Assembly: GCA_021732785.1 (NCBI GenBank)
Contig: JAKFUG010000051.1
Location: forward strand, 1-45,197
DNA: 45,197 bases
Direction: 5' to 3'
Origin: Planctomycetaceae bacterium
GTDB taxonomy: Bacteria; Planctomycetota; Planctomycetia; Planctomycetales; Planctomycetaceae
The position numbers and the translations under genes were made by a program. The number at the start of each line of letters is the position of its first letter. Position 1 is the first letter of the stretch. The notes beneath the pieces are model-generated. The model ran no database searches, had not been told where the DNA came from, and worked only from the letters and a program-made list of their open reading frames with translations. Shown piece by piece: positions 1 to 7,647 of this stretch.

Positions 1-107
1 CCCCCAGTAGGTTCTTTTTCGACTTTTCAACGGGGAGAGGGACCACGGAAGCGTCGAACGTGGGGATACAGTTCGTTCGCGGCAATTCGTTCCTGAAAGG
101 ATTCAAA

Positions 108-692
108 ATGAGGACCAACGCCGGGGGCAACGATGACGAGCTGCTCGTCGGTCTCCCCGACGATATTGAAACTCGACCGATTGCGGGCTTCCCCGGCTAC
201 CGCGCGGGATGCGACGGGACCATATGGAGCTGCCACGGCCGGCATCGAACGCCGCGGCGCTGGCGACAACTCAAACTTCGGCGAAACGCCGAAGGCTATG
301 CACAAGTCGCGCTGAAGAATGATGACGGACAGAAGTCGTTCAAGGTTGCCCGGCTCGTGCTGTTGGCCTTCGTGGGGACACCGCCGACAGGATTCATCGC
401 TTGCCATCGGCACGGGGACCGCGACGACGATCGTCTCGACAATCTGAAGTGGGACACGCGCAAGGGCAATGCCGCGGACCGTCGCCGTCGCGGGACGCAT
501 GCCCTGGGCGAACGGAGCGGCAAGAACAAGCTGACCGAAGCCCAGGCCCGCGAGATCCTCACGCGGGTACTGAAGCAGGGCGAAACCTATCGATCGATCG
601 CCGCCGAATTCGGCATTACGAAAAACGCGGTCGGGTTATTGGTCCGCGGCAATACCTGGCCCCATCTTCCGCGGCCGACGGCCTCTGAGTGA
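108..692 (+). CDS. HNH homing-type endonuclease with NUMOD4 motif and C-terminal HTH
   Basis: The predicted 194-residue protein has a NUMOD4-like stretch near the N-terminus (IAGFPGYRAGCDGTIWSC), an HNH_3-type nuclease core (HRHGDRDDDRLDNLKWDT) and a C-terminal helix-turn-helix (YRSIAAEFGITKNAVGLLVRG). This order is usual for phage-borne HNH homing endonucleases, which cut DNA and help spread their own gene or neighbouring DNA. ATG 108 is preferred over the in-frame GTG at 60 because AAAGG lies seven bases upstream. It is the first gene of a plus-strand series in element 1. Function is inferred from family; catalytic activity is untested. Confidence 0.8.
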   Translation: MRTNAGGNDDELLVGLPDDIETRPIAGFPGYRAGCDGTIWSCHGRHRTPRRWRQLKLRRNAEGYAQVALKNDDGQKSFKVARLVLLAFVGTPPTGFIACHRHGDRDDDRLDNLKWDTRKGNAADRRRRGTHALGERSGKNKLTEAQAREILTRVLKQGETYRSIAAEFGITKNAVGLLVRGNTWPHLPRPTASE

Positions 693-730
693 AGCCATTG
701 GTGGAAACCTCAATCAACCAAAGGAACAAA

Positions 731-997
731 ATGCCAAGGAAGGCAACATCATCGACCGGAGAGCGTCGCGGGTTTCTTTGCCCGCGGTGTGGTCGCGCGC
801 TATCGGTCCGTCGGACCACATCACGTCCGGGGGAAATCCGCCGCATTCGATGGTGTCGGCCGTGCGGGCTGAACCGCATCACCACGGAGACCGACGTCTT
901 CTCGCCACAAAGCGCTACCGGTAGCGCTTTCCCGGCGAAACTGATCGGCAAGCGGCCCCGAGCAGCTCTCGACTCGGTCGAAGACAATGCACACTGA
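731..997 (+). CDS. Small zinc-ribbon protein
   Basis: The 88-residue product has two knuckles, CPRCG and CRPCG, separated by about 25 basic residues, which is a treble-clef or zinc-ribbon pattern. ATG 731 has an AAGGA five bases upstream; an in-frame ATG at 689 is less likely. The 3' part contains a perfect 22-bp palindrome. Another zinc-ribbon protein with the same spacing style is encoded at 2279-2563. Such proteins are common in phages and satellites as small DNA-binding regulators, but the role here is unknown. Confidence 0.6.
   Translation: MPRKATSSTGERRGFLCPRCGRALSVRRTTSRPGEIRRIRWCRPCGLNRITTETDVFSPQSATGSAFPAKLIGKRPRAALDSVEDNAH
909..930. repeat. Perfect 22-bp palindrome inside the zinc-ribbon gene
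   Basis: The sequence AAAGCGCTACC followed by its exact reverse complement forms a 22-bp palindrome with no spacer. It lies in the 3' part of the zinc-ribbon gene, about 110 bases upstream of the HTH gene start at 1041. It could be an operator for that gene or a cruciform. Coding constraint alone does not require it. Confidence 0.6.
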
Positions 998-1040
998 TCG
1001 GCGGTTGGTTTCCATCGTGCCCATCGTGCAGGAATTCATC

Positions 1041-2006
1041 ATGGTCCAAGCTCATTACAATCCCGCCGGCATTCATTCCGCCGACGCCGCGGCCGACGCT
1101 CTGGGGATCACGCCCCTCGAAGTCTATCGCCTTGTGGCCCGTGGACGCCTCAAAGCCACGCAAACCCCGGCCGGTCCGCGGATCACCGAGGAAGTGTTAC
1201 GGGCTTATGTCGCCGCGGGAGCGATGGACCTGATCGCCGATGCTCGGCTCTCGACGGATCCCACACTCGGAGCGGTTTGGCTGCCTGAAGCTCCCCCGCT
1301 TGCCGTGGATATGGTGCGTAATGAATGCGTTGGCTGGCTGGAGAACAATCCCATCTCGCCGTCCCGCGCGGCCGCGCTCGCTGCGAACGTCACGGCTGCG
1401 GAATTGACCGTCGATCTTCCGCCGGCTGGCGAGCTGTTGGGGATCCTGCAATCGCCAGTCAGAATCGAGCGGGGGTTCTCACGCGGTGCCGATGATCCCG
1501 CGTTCAATTCCTCAGGGGAATTGTTTGTCGTCCATCATCTGCGGAAAGCCACTGAGCGAGCAGTGAAACGGCAACCGTCGATGACGCCGCCGCTTCAGCA
1601 GCTTTATGCCACCCCGGTCACCTATGCCGATCTGACGGCCGCCGGGTATCAGAAACTCCGGGAGTTGTATTGCCGATTCACTCACCAGTTTGTGGTGAAG
1701 GGAGTTCCCTACGGGGGGCCGGAAATGACGCCCGGCGAAGATGGTGTCAATGAGTTGTCTCCCGATCCGTCGACCGTGATCTCCGGCATGGAAGGGATGA
1801 GCAAACTCTTTCAAGTGGGTCGCCGCCGGTTGGCGATTGCTCGTCTGGCCGCGGGAATGCCCGGCCCGAGCCCCGCGGCATCGAACGGACCGGCCAGCGT
1901 GGAGTATCGGCAACGGATCGTGACGATCATTCATCGCGTCACCTTCGACGCGATCGCGGCCGCGGTCGGGATGTCTGAACAGAAGCTGATCGAACGGGCG
2001 TTCTGA
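1041..2006 (+). CDS. Helix-turn-helix protein with unknown C-terminal domain, counterpart of the 17847-18623 protein
   Basis: The 321-residue protein starts with a MerR/excisionase-like HTH_17 segment (about residues 12-60: ADAAADALGITPLEVYRLVA, then a wing). The rest is unrecognised. It resembles the element 2 protein at 17847-18623: both have the HTH at the N-terminus and a related central segment (FNSSGELFVVHHLRKATERA here, FKNAGQLFLAANLQQRVERL there). The start at 1041 has AGGA seven bases upstream; the in-frame ATG at 987 would overlap the previous gene and lacks a good site. It may be a regulator or DNA-binding structural protein conserved in these elements. Confidence 0.65.
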   Translation: MVQAHYNPAGIHSADAAADALGITPLEVYRLVARGRLKATQTPAGPRITEEVLRAYVAAGAMDLIADARLSTDPTLGAVWLPEAPPLAVDMVRNECVGWLENNPISPSRAAALAANVTAAELTVDLPPAGELLGILQSPVRIERGFSRGADDPAFNSSGELFVVHHLRKATERAVKRQPSMTPPLQQLYATPVTYADLTAAGYQKLRELYCRFTHQFVVKGVPYGGPEMTPGEDGVNELSPDPSTVISGMEGMSKLFQVGRRRLAIARLAAGMPGPSPAASNGPASVEYRQRIVTIIHRVTFDAIAAAVGMSEQKLIERAF

Positions 2007-2016
2007 ACGGGTGGCC

Positions 2017-2049
2017 GGCGGGAGTGATTTCGTCGAAATCACTCCCGCC
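2017..2049 (+). promoter_or_regulatory. 16-bp inverted repeat downstream of the HTH gene, containing GATTTCG-T-CGAAATC
   Basis: GGCGGGAGTGATTTCG and its reverse complement are separated by one base, just 11 bases after the stop codon of the HTH gene. There is no T-tract, so it is not a classical intrinsic terminator. Its core, GATTTCG-N-CGAAATC (2026-2040), recurs at 6181-6195 and 10313-10327. The rest of 2050-2278 holds another possible stem (CGAGCTG near 2223 with CAGCTCG then TTTT near 2260) and no convincing gene. Confidence 0.55.
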
Positions 2050-2278
2050 CGTCGGAACCACGAGCCCCCCCCCGCATTGCTCGGTGTTCAGAACGAAATG
2101 GGATGGATGAGATCAAGAGCGGCCCGCACGTCCCGAAGTCAAGGGCGGGGCGATGGCGACGGCGGTTAAGGCATTGTCCGCCGTCGCCTTGCGGGTCGCT
2201 CCTTTGTCACTTTTGCGTAAAGCGAGCTGATCGGCGATCCTGTGTCTCGTCTCACAGCTCGTTTTCGTCGGGGGCACC

Positions 2279-2563
2279 ATGTTCAAACGCAAGCCAAAGG
2301 ACGTCGGCAAACGATCAGGAAGGCCCCCAGGCAGCCCGAATCGAGAATACCTCGATCTGATCGTGTTGCCGCCGGCATGCCCCCGATGTGAGGGGACGGA
2401 GTTCACGCCCCGCGCACAAACTCGATCGCTTGAGGTAACGGGATGTGTTCCCGGTGAGAATCGAGTCTACAACCGCATCGTATGGAGCAAAGCCCGCTGC
2501 GTCGCGTGTGGGCAGTGGCTGGCCTTCCGGGAGTATCAGCTCGTCGCCGCGGCCGCGGAGTGA
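2279..2563 (+). CDS. Small basic zinc-ribbon protein
   Basis: The 94-residue product has CPRC and CVAC pairs about 40 residues apart and a basic, proline-rich N-terminus (MFKRKPKDVGKRSGRPPGSP, AT-hook-like). That combination suggests a nucleic-acid-binding protein. The ATG at 2279 follows GGGGG. It resembles the zinc-ribbon protein at 731-997 in general plan. Specific function is unknown. Confidence 0.55.
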   Translation: MFKRKPKDVGKRSGRPPGSPNREYLDLIVLPPACPRCEGTEFTPRAQTRSLEVTGCVPGENRVYNRIVWSKARCVACGQWLAFREYQLVAAAAE

Positions 2564-2578
2564 GGCCCGCCCCCAGGC

Positions 2579-3031
2579 TCAATGCAGTGAATGCGCACTC
2601 AGCGCGCTGATACTGTCGATCGTTGCTGGCCGAAGGTTCGTTGAACTGCCGTACAAATCCCGCCGCATCTCGTCCGCCACGGTCAGCAAGCCACGACGCG
2701 AAGGGGCTTGGATGAAGTGAGTCAAGCCGGCGATCACGCCATCTGACGCGAACAGGAAGGCGTTGAGCAGCTCCACATCAAGCTCCCGATGAACATCTTC
2801 GACGGATGCGAGATCGAGACGAACACGGGACAGTTTCGGCAGATCCTCTTTCGGCCCGATGCGTGCAATCATCAGGATCACGGTCGCGGCGTACCGCTTC
2901 TGCTTGAACTCGAAAAGTTGCGTTCGGCTCTGTTTCCAGCGATCGATGGAAAGGTTCGCCATCGCGACTGCGATGCCGCCCACGCCCAGCGCCGTCACAG
3001 TGGAAGTGATGAGCGTGAAGACTTCGAGCAT
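2579..3031 (-). CDS. Hypothetical membrane-anchored protein
   Basis: The 150-residue protein begins with one hydrophobic segment (MLEVFTLITSTVTALGVGGIAVAMA) followed by a soluble, largely helical region. I do not recognise a family. GAGGG lies eight bases before ATG 3031. It is the second gene of a two-gene minus-strand unit with 3087-3587, opposite to all surrounding element genes, so it looks like cargo. Confidence 0.6.
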   Translation of the reverse strand: MLEVFTLITSTVTALGVGGIAVAMANLSIDRWKQSRTQLFEFKQKRYAATVILMIARIGPKEDLPKLSRVRLDLASVEDVHRELDVELLNAFLFASDGVIAGLTHFIQAPSRRGLLTVADEMRRDLYGSSTNLRPATIDSISALSAHSLH

Positions 3032-3086
3032 CTATTGGCCCTCGTGATCGGAATCGAAGTGATCGTTCTGCATGCCCGTCGATACG

Positions 3087-3587
3087 TCAGCAATGCGGTG
3101 ATGTGTCCGGAAGATTCGCCATCAGCTCTAGGCGAGCTTTTTGGAATTGAACTCTGAGAAGTTCATCCTGATACCGTTGAACGCGAAGCCACCATAGCGC
3201 AAAGCCTGCGATCGCGAGCACTACACCACCCCACTTGGTCCATCCCAAGGCATTCGATCGCCACGTTCGCATGACCTCGCGCTCGTCGCACTTTTTCTGA
3301 AAATTACCGAGTTCTTTCGCCTGGAGAGAATCGAGCGCGTCCATCACCTTTGGCCCTAGCCAATCCATAGCTTGTGGAGCTGTTGGATCAGCCTGAAGCA
3401 TCTTCGTGAAGAACACAGCCCGATCATTCATCCGGCCGGAAATGGCATCGAAGGTTTGCCAGTACCATTCGAGTTCCCGCTGGTCGAGGATCCACGGGAG
3501 TGTTAGACCTACGATGAAAAGCACGATGCCAGCGATGGCCATGAACTTGTAGAGATTGTCGGTCGGGGGTGTCGGCAGAGAGATCAT
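3087..3587 (-). CDS. Hypothetical protein with two transmembrane segments
   Basis: The 166-residue protein has a hydrophobic helix near residues 14-33 (FMAIAGIVLFIVGLTLPWIL) and a second near 119-135 (GGVVLAIAGFALWWLRV), separated by about 85 hydrophilic helical residues and followed by a basic helical tail. AAGGGA lies six bases before ATG 3587. It precedes another membrane protein gene on the same strand by 55 bases. The pair may be a lysogenic-conversion or defence cargo, but there is no family evidence. Confidence 0.6.
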   Translation of the reverse strand: MISLPTPPTDNLYKFMAIAGIVLFIVGLTLPWILDQRELEWYWQTFDAISGRMNDRAVFFTKMLQADPTAPQAMDWLGPKVMDALDSLQAKELGNFQKKCDEREVMRTWRSNALGWTKWGGVVLAIAGFALWWLRVQRYQDELLRVQFQKARLELMANLPDTSPHC

Positions 3588-3788
3588 CGGCAGTCCCTTG
3601 CTTCGAGTTCAGCAGCGCAAACGATTGTGGAGTGTCCGCGGATCAAAACGACTGATCACCCCGGAGATGGTACCGACCACCGCAAGCCCCGTCCTCGGTC
3701 CAATTGACAATCGCGATCTAAAAACGGCAAGATAGCCCCCGACGTGAACTGAAACCCCCGTGTCCGGGGCACGTCGACGGACACGCAG

Positions 3789-3890
3789 CCTCTTCTCGTG
3801 CTGATCACAAGAACTGAAGTCTTCACAAGGAAACAGAGTCCGGAGCCGGATGAGTCTACCGCTAGGCTAACGAAGCGGGTGCGACTTGTG
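3789..3890 (-). other. tRNA-Arg(CCG)-like degenerate structured segment in the divergent intergenic region
   Basis: The gap 3588-3964 between divergent genes contains, on the minus strand, a stretch resembling the 5' half of a tRNA-Arg: a D-arm-like TAGCCTAGCGGTAGA, then TCCGGCTCCGGA with CCG in the anticodon position. The anticodon stem does not close and no acceptor pairing is found. Further 3' is an 8-bp hairpin, TTCTTGTG with CACGAGAA. I treat this as a tRNA-like relic or structured leader, not a functional tRNA. Confidence 0.25.
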
Positions 3891-3928
3891 CGCATTTCAG
3901 GGGCTGGTCCGGCTCCGGTCTCAGTTCT

Positions 3929-3948
3929 TTCCCGCTTCGCCGCGGGAA
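3929..3948 (+). promoter_or_regulatory. Leader hairpin before the dead recombinase gene
   Basis: TTCCCGC and GCGGGAA enclose a 6-base loop. The stem ends 16 bases before ATG 3965, just upstream of the ribosome site AAAGGG. It is one of a series of hairpins placed directly before genes in element 1. Confidence 0.5.
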
Positions 3949-3964
3949 CGGAAAGGGACAACGC

Positions 3965-4969
3965 ATGTCCTCATCTCGCTTCAATTTCTCCGACAGGCTC
4001 AGAGATTTTTATCCCAAGGCTTCGGCCGCAAAGGCTCAAGCCCGACCAACGAGCGGCAAAGATCGTCCGAAAGGGAGTGGTTCGATCAGCAGGCCGTTGA
4101 TGGCTGAATTAGCGATCCGGTACATCACCTGGGCGACCGAGCACTTTGTGTCTCCGACAACGGGCGAGCCGACGGCGGAAGTCGAGCGCGTCAGAAATGT
4201 TCTTCGGCAGCTCTGGGAGTTCTGTGGAAGTGTACCGATCGATGAGTTCGACCTGATTACGTTGGCCCGTTTTCGGGAGTATCTCCGCAAGCTGAATTGG
4301 ACTTCCCGGCATGCTGAGCGGTCCATCGAGCTCGTCGTAGAAATGTTGCGATGGAGCGCAACGGTTCAACTCGTCACGTCCCGAGAAATCGCCTGGTTGA
4401 CGAACGCCGAGAAGGCTCCGAAATCCGCGGCCGCATCAACCAAGCCGTTCCGTGGGGTCAGCGAAAAGCGGATCGCGGCTGCGACTTCGGGCATGAAAAG
4501 AGGCAGTAGAGATCTTGTCGAACTCGTGAGGCTCACGGGCGCATTTCCGCGCCAATTGTGTGCCCTTCGACCATGTGATATCGATGCTACTGGCGACGTC
4601 TGGAAGGCTGCGCTGCCTCAGCAAGAAAACGCACTTCGCGGAAATGAACGGTCACTGTTGTTCGGTCCGAATGCTCAGCAAATCCTGAAGTGCTATCTCG
4701 CTGAAACCAACGCTCAAGACCGGCTGTTTCCGGTCTCCGGGGCCGGCATTCAACACGCCATTTACAGGGGATGCCATCGCGCGGGAGTGAAAGCCTTCAC
4801 TCCCCGCGATCTCCATTATTCCACGGCGACCAAGATTCGAAAGAAGCTGGGGCTCGCACATGCGAAAGCATGGCTTCGACTGAAGCTTTGCCACACGGTT
4901 CAAATGTCTGCCGATTCATTGGAGCGAGCCGACGGCCTAGCACGTGAAGCCGCGTTGTTCTTCGGCTGA
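3965..4969 (+). CDS. Catalytically dead tyrosine recombinase paralogue
   Basis: This 334-residue protein aligns along its length with the intact integrase encoded next door (5035-6159): for example SISRPLMAELAIRYITWATEH against SISKPLIAELSIAFLVWGAEH, and LTGAFPRQL against LTGARPGEI. Every alignable catalytic position is changed: first Arg to Phe194, Lys to Glu221, the HxxR box (HQLRHT) to RDLHYS (281-286), and the nucleophile Tyr to Ser318. An LCH at 308-310 may correspond to LGH. The frame is fully open and has a good ribosome site, so it is not an obviously decaying pseudogene. Likely role: DNA-binding or architectural partner, or competitor, of the active enzyme. Alternatively it is a recent relic. 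Confidence 0.8.
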   Translation: MSSSRFNFSDRLRDFYPKASAAKAQARPTSGKDRPKGSGSISRPLMAELAIRYITWATEHFVSPTTGEPTAEVERVRNVLRQLWEFCGSVPIDEFDLITLARFREYLRKLNWTSRHAERSIELVVEMLRWSATVQLVTSREIAWLTNAEKAPKSAAASTKPFRGVSEKRIAAATSGMKRGSRDLVELVRLTGAFPRQLCALRPCDIDATGDVWKAALPQQENALRGNERSLLFGPNAQQILKCYLAETNAQDRLFPVSGAGIQHAIYRGCHRAGVKAFTPRDLHYSTATKIRKKLGLAHAKAWLRLKLCHTVQMSADSLERADGLAREAALFFG

Positions 4970-5034
4970 TCTCCGATCGATGTTGATCCGCTCAATTCTT
5001 CCCTTCTCTCTTCCCTCAATCGAAAGTCTTCCCC

Positions 5035-6159
5035 ATGTCGCAATCATCGCCTATCCGTCGTCCTCAATCTGATCCGCCAGCCATTATGTTCAAGGGCGGA
5101 CGGCTGAAAACTATTCGACCAAAAGCAACCCCCACGGCCGCGGAAACGATCGCAAAACGGGTTGAAACTCATCCCATGTTCACGAAGAGAGAAGCGTCGA
5201 TCAGCAAGCCCTTGATCGCCGAGCTGTCGATCGCCTTCCTTGTGTGGGGAGCGGAACACTACAAGTCCCCCAGGACGGGGAAGCCGACTGCCGAACTCGC
5301 ATGTTTCAAAAGCGTCGTCACTCAACTCCGTGAATACTTTGGCACGTTGCCGGCTGACGAGTTCGATTCTGCCAAGTTGATCGAGTTTCGAGATCGGCTC
5401 ATCAAGCTGGATTGGACCCGCGGCTTCATCAATCGTTCAATCTCGCGGGTCGTGCGAATGTTCCGCTGGGGAGTGTCACGAAAGTTGGTGAATGCGGGCA
5501 CGCTAGCCGAGCTGACTTGCGTAGACGGGCTTGAGGCTGGTCGGACCGCCGCGCGAGACAATCCTGAGCGGCGCGCCGTCCCACAAGCACGCCTCGAAGC
5601 CGTGCGAAAGTTACTCCCCGATCATCTTCGTGACGCGTTCGATCTGTTGTTATTGACAGGGGCACGGCCGGGGGAGATTTTCACGATCACCGGAGCAATG
5701 ATTGACAGGACAGGTGAGGTCTGGCGATGCCCATTGATCCATCACAAAACAGCGCATCGGGGGAAGGAGCGAGTTCTCTATTTCAACTCGAGCGCGCAGG
5801 TCATCCTGAGTCGACGCATGCGAGACGATGATCTTTCGCAGCGAATCTTTCCTATCACGCCTGAGCATTTCGGGGACGCCGTGAGGGAAGCTTGCAAGGA
5901 AGCGTTCGGCTACCCGGCGGATCTGCGAAAGCCCGTCAAGGCAATGACCGCAGCCGAGCGGGCTCGCCTGGCAGACTGGAAACGAGCGAACGCGTTTGTT
6001 CCCCACCAACTGCGGCACACGGTTGCGACCAAGCTGGTCGATGAAATCGGCATCGACGCAACACAGCGACTCTTGGGGCATTGCTCGGCGGCAATGACGG
6101 CCCACTATTCCAAAGCGGCGGAAGGACAGGCGATCGAAGCGGCAAAGAGGCTCGGTTGA
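5035..6159 (+). CDS. Tyrosine recombinase / integrase
   Basis: The 374-residue protein has an N-terminal SAM-like core-binding domain (about 55-165) and a C-terminal catalytic domain with the full set of residues: R211 in TGARPGE, K238 in HHKT, H324 and R327 in HQLRHT, H349 in LLGH and Y358 in HYSKA. It is close to the element 2 integrase (22471-23571), sharing TGARPGE, PHQLRHTV and RLLGH. It follows the dead paralogue by 65 bases in the same direction, probably as one transcription unit. It is not next to a recognisable att site in this window, so its target is unclear. Confidence 0.9.
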   Translation: MSQSSPIRRPQSDPPAIMFKGGRLKTIRPKATPTAAETIAKRVETHPMFTKREASISKPLIAELSIAFLVWGAEHYKSPRTGKPTAELACFKSVVTQLREYFGTLPADEFDSAKLIEFRDRLIKLDWTRGFINRSISRVVRMFRWGVSRKLVNAGTLAELTCVDGLEAGRTAARDNPERRAVPQARLEAVRKLLPDHLRDAFDLLLLTGARPGEIFTITGAMIDRTGEVWRCPLIHHKTAHRGKERVLYFNSSAQVILSRRMRDDDLSQRIFPITPEHFGDAVREACKEAFGYPADLRKPVKAMTAAERARLADWKRANAFVPHQLRHTVATKLVDEIGIDATQRLLGHCSAAMTAHYSKAAEGQAIEAAKRLG

Positions 6160-6180
6160 GCAATGAACATCGAGTGGCGC

Positions 6181-6223
6181 GATTTCGACGAAATCACTCC
6201 CCGCGGTCGCTGTAACCGCGGGG
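6181..6223 (+). promoter_or_regulatory. Palindrome GATTTCG-A-CGAAATC followed by a 9-bp hairpin
   Basis: The 15-bp palindrome at 6181-6195 is the second copy of the element 1 motif. It runs into CCCCGCGGT (6199-6207), which pairs with ACCGCGGGG (6215-6223). The pair lies just after the integrase stop codon and 26 bases before the ATG at 6250. It may be an operator plus attenuator or terminator; there is no T-run immediately after. Confidence 0.5.
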
Positions 6224-6249
6224 CTTGTTCTCTTTTGGAAATGCCACCC

Positions 6250-6466
6250 ATGAATCCTCGCCGAACACCAGACGAAGAACGATTCCATGCCGAGTATGAA
6301 CGGTTGTCGAAGAAAGGCACATGCGATCCCCCCCGACAGCAAGGAATACGAACGTGTCGTCGAGGAGTGGATCGCCATCGGAAGGCCCAACGGCATCGCG
6401 GCCTTCATCGCCGTTCGTGCCAACATCGGCCCGGATGGGAGCGCTCACTGGGTGGAGATGAATTGA
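6250..6466 (+). pseudogene. Small gene apparently split by a frameshift at a C7 tract
   Basis: From ATG 6250 the frame reads MNPRRTPDEERFHAEYERLSKKG and then degrades after GATCCCCCCC (C7 at 6328-6334). The next frame continues with a plausible sequence, DSKEYERVVEEWIAIGRPNG, on to VEMN and TGA at 6464-6466. Removing one C would give a single protein of about 71 residues. It could be a decayed gene, a sequencing or assembly error at the homopolymer, or programmed slippage. A separate 59-residue frame starting at ATG 6287 is an alternative. The product is unknown. The gap 6467-6592 shows nothing else. Confidence 0.4.
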
Positions 6467-6592
6467 GCTTCGGCACGCGCGAGCTGAAGCCGAAATCGCA
6501 CCGCAGTTTCATCTATTTGACTGCCGTCGATCGCGACTCATAATGCTCGCCCTGGGTGCGGACCGGCTTGCAAACCGAGTCCGCTTAAACCG

Positions 6593-6639
6593 GCTCCCGA
6601 TCGGCAGCGCGTTCTACATTCCGCGCGCCGATCGGGAGC
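6593..6639 (+). promoter_or_regulatory. Long leader hairpin before the 6664 gene
   Basis: GCTCCCGATCGGC (6593-6605) pairs perfectly with GCCGATCGGGAGC (6627-6639). After one bulged base, GCGCG pairs with CGCGC, leaving an 11-base loop. The stem ends 24 bases before ATG 6664. No T-run follows, so an attenuator, RNA-processing site or operator is as likely as a terminator. Confidence 0.55.
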
Positions 6640-6663
6640 GACCCGCTCAAAGGAATGTAGATC

Positions 6664-7548
6664 ATGAGCCGTGAAACTCTGCTGCTCGATGCTGAGTTGG
6701 TCGAAATTGAAGCATTACTTCTGAACCTGCGATTCCGGATTGAGCAGATCATTTTCGCAGCAAGCCGGGCTCTCGGTGCGATGAGGGGCCGCGCTCGGCA
6801 GATCGACGATTACGTCCGCGACGTCTTGCTACACGATCCGGACGAAGTCGCCAAACTTGCGAACGAGATCTACGCGCGCATTGACCGGCTGCCGATCGCT
6901 GCGCAGCCCGCACAACCTCACCCCGTCGTCTGCTGCCTGGTGTCAGACTGCTATGTGAATTGTCTGTTCGACATTGCCGATCACCTCTCTCATGACCTTT
7001 CGAGTTGCCCCGATGAAGAGTACCCAGATCCCTTGATGGGCAAACTGGGAATGACGGACAAGCGGCTTCAGTTTGCCGTCGACTTCTATAGTTCTGAAAA
7101 TCTCCTGTTCTTGGAAAGCGCCATCGTCGCTGAGATCAAATCGGCGCGACAGAGGGTCGCAACGATGGCTGCGGTGCCTTGGGATACTACGGATTCTGAG
7201 CCGTCGTCCGTTCCCGCTACAGTGACCCCGGTGAAGCCGTCGCCGCTCCCGACCGATCAACCGCGTATTGTTCTTCGCCCGGACGAGAGAATGATCGAGA
7301 TCGACGGACAGGTAATGCCCCGACTCACCAAAGTTCAATATCGCGTCTTCGCGGTCCTCGTCGAAGCGCTTCCCGGCCGGGTCGCCTTCAAGACGCTCAT
7401 CAACAAGAGCGGCAACCAAGATGCGCCAGGAGTCCTCGATCGGATCAAACGCAAAGGTCCGCATTGGGATCGAGTGATCTCGATGGCCGGCGGGAGCGGC
7501 AACGGCTACGGCATCGAGCTGCCGATGATCGTCCCCAACGACGCCTAG
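6664..7548 (+). CDS. Hypothetical protein with N-terminal helical domain and C-terminal winged helix
   Basis: The 294-residue protein has a helical N-terminal half, a Pro/Ser/Thr-rich linker near residues 180-200, and a C-terminal segment (about 205-290) that looks like a winged helix: an RIVLRPDERMIEIDGQ strand pair, then LTKVQYRVFAVLVEALPGRV and a recognition-helix region, resembling OmpR-type domains. The element 2 protein at 21448-22341 has the same plan. AAAGGA precedes the ATG by nine bases. Probably a DNA-binding regulator; the N-terminal domain is unknown. Confidence 0.55.
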   Translation: MSRETLLLDAELVEIEALLLNLRFRIEQIIFAASRALGAMRGRARQIDDYVRDVLLHDPDEVAKLANEIYARIDRLPIAAQPAQPHPVVCCLVSDCYVNCLFDIADHLSHDLSSCPDEEYPDPLMGKLGMTDKRLQFAVDFYSSENLLFLESAIVAEIKSARQRVATMAAVPWDTTDSEPSSVPATVTPVKPSPLPTDQPRIVLRPDERMIEIDGQVMPRLTKVQYRVFAVLVEALPGRVAFKTLINKSGNQDAPGVLDRIKRKGPHWDRVISMAGGSGNGYGIELPMIVPNDA

Positions 7549-7613
7549 CGCACACTGAGACATCCAGAACGCCGCGCCCTGTGATGCCCAGCGCTCCCGC
7601 GGTTAGAACCACT

Positions 7614-7638
7614 CCTTCAACGCAATCACGCGTGAAGG
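7614..7638 (+). promoter_or_regulatory. Leader hairpin before the 7648 gene
   Basis: CCTTCA and TGAAGG form the stem with an inner CGC/GCG and a short loop. The 3' arm overlaps the ribosome site GAAGGGG of the GTG start at 7648, so folding would be expected to mask that site. Confidence 0.45.
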
Positions 7639-7647
7639 GGCAAGCCT

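Noticed and set aside
27-500. Minus-strand frame of 157 codons at the window start
   Set aside because: It is the shadow of the HNH/NUMOD4 gene on the plus strand, whose motifs are clear.
1512-2042. Minus-strand frame of 176 codons
   Set aside because: It lies antisense to the HTH gene 1041-2006, and the product has no recognisable motif and a composition typical of antisense frames in G+C-rich DNA.
5650-6426. Minus-strand frame of 258 codons
   Set aside because: It is antisense to the active integrase, whose catalytic residues are all present on the plus strand.
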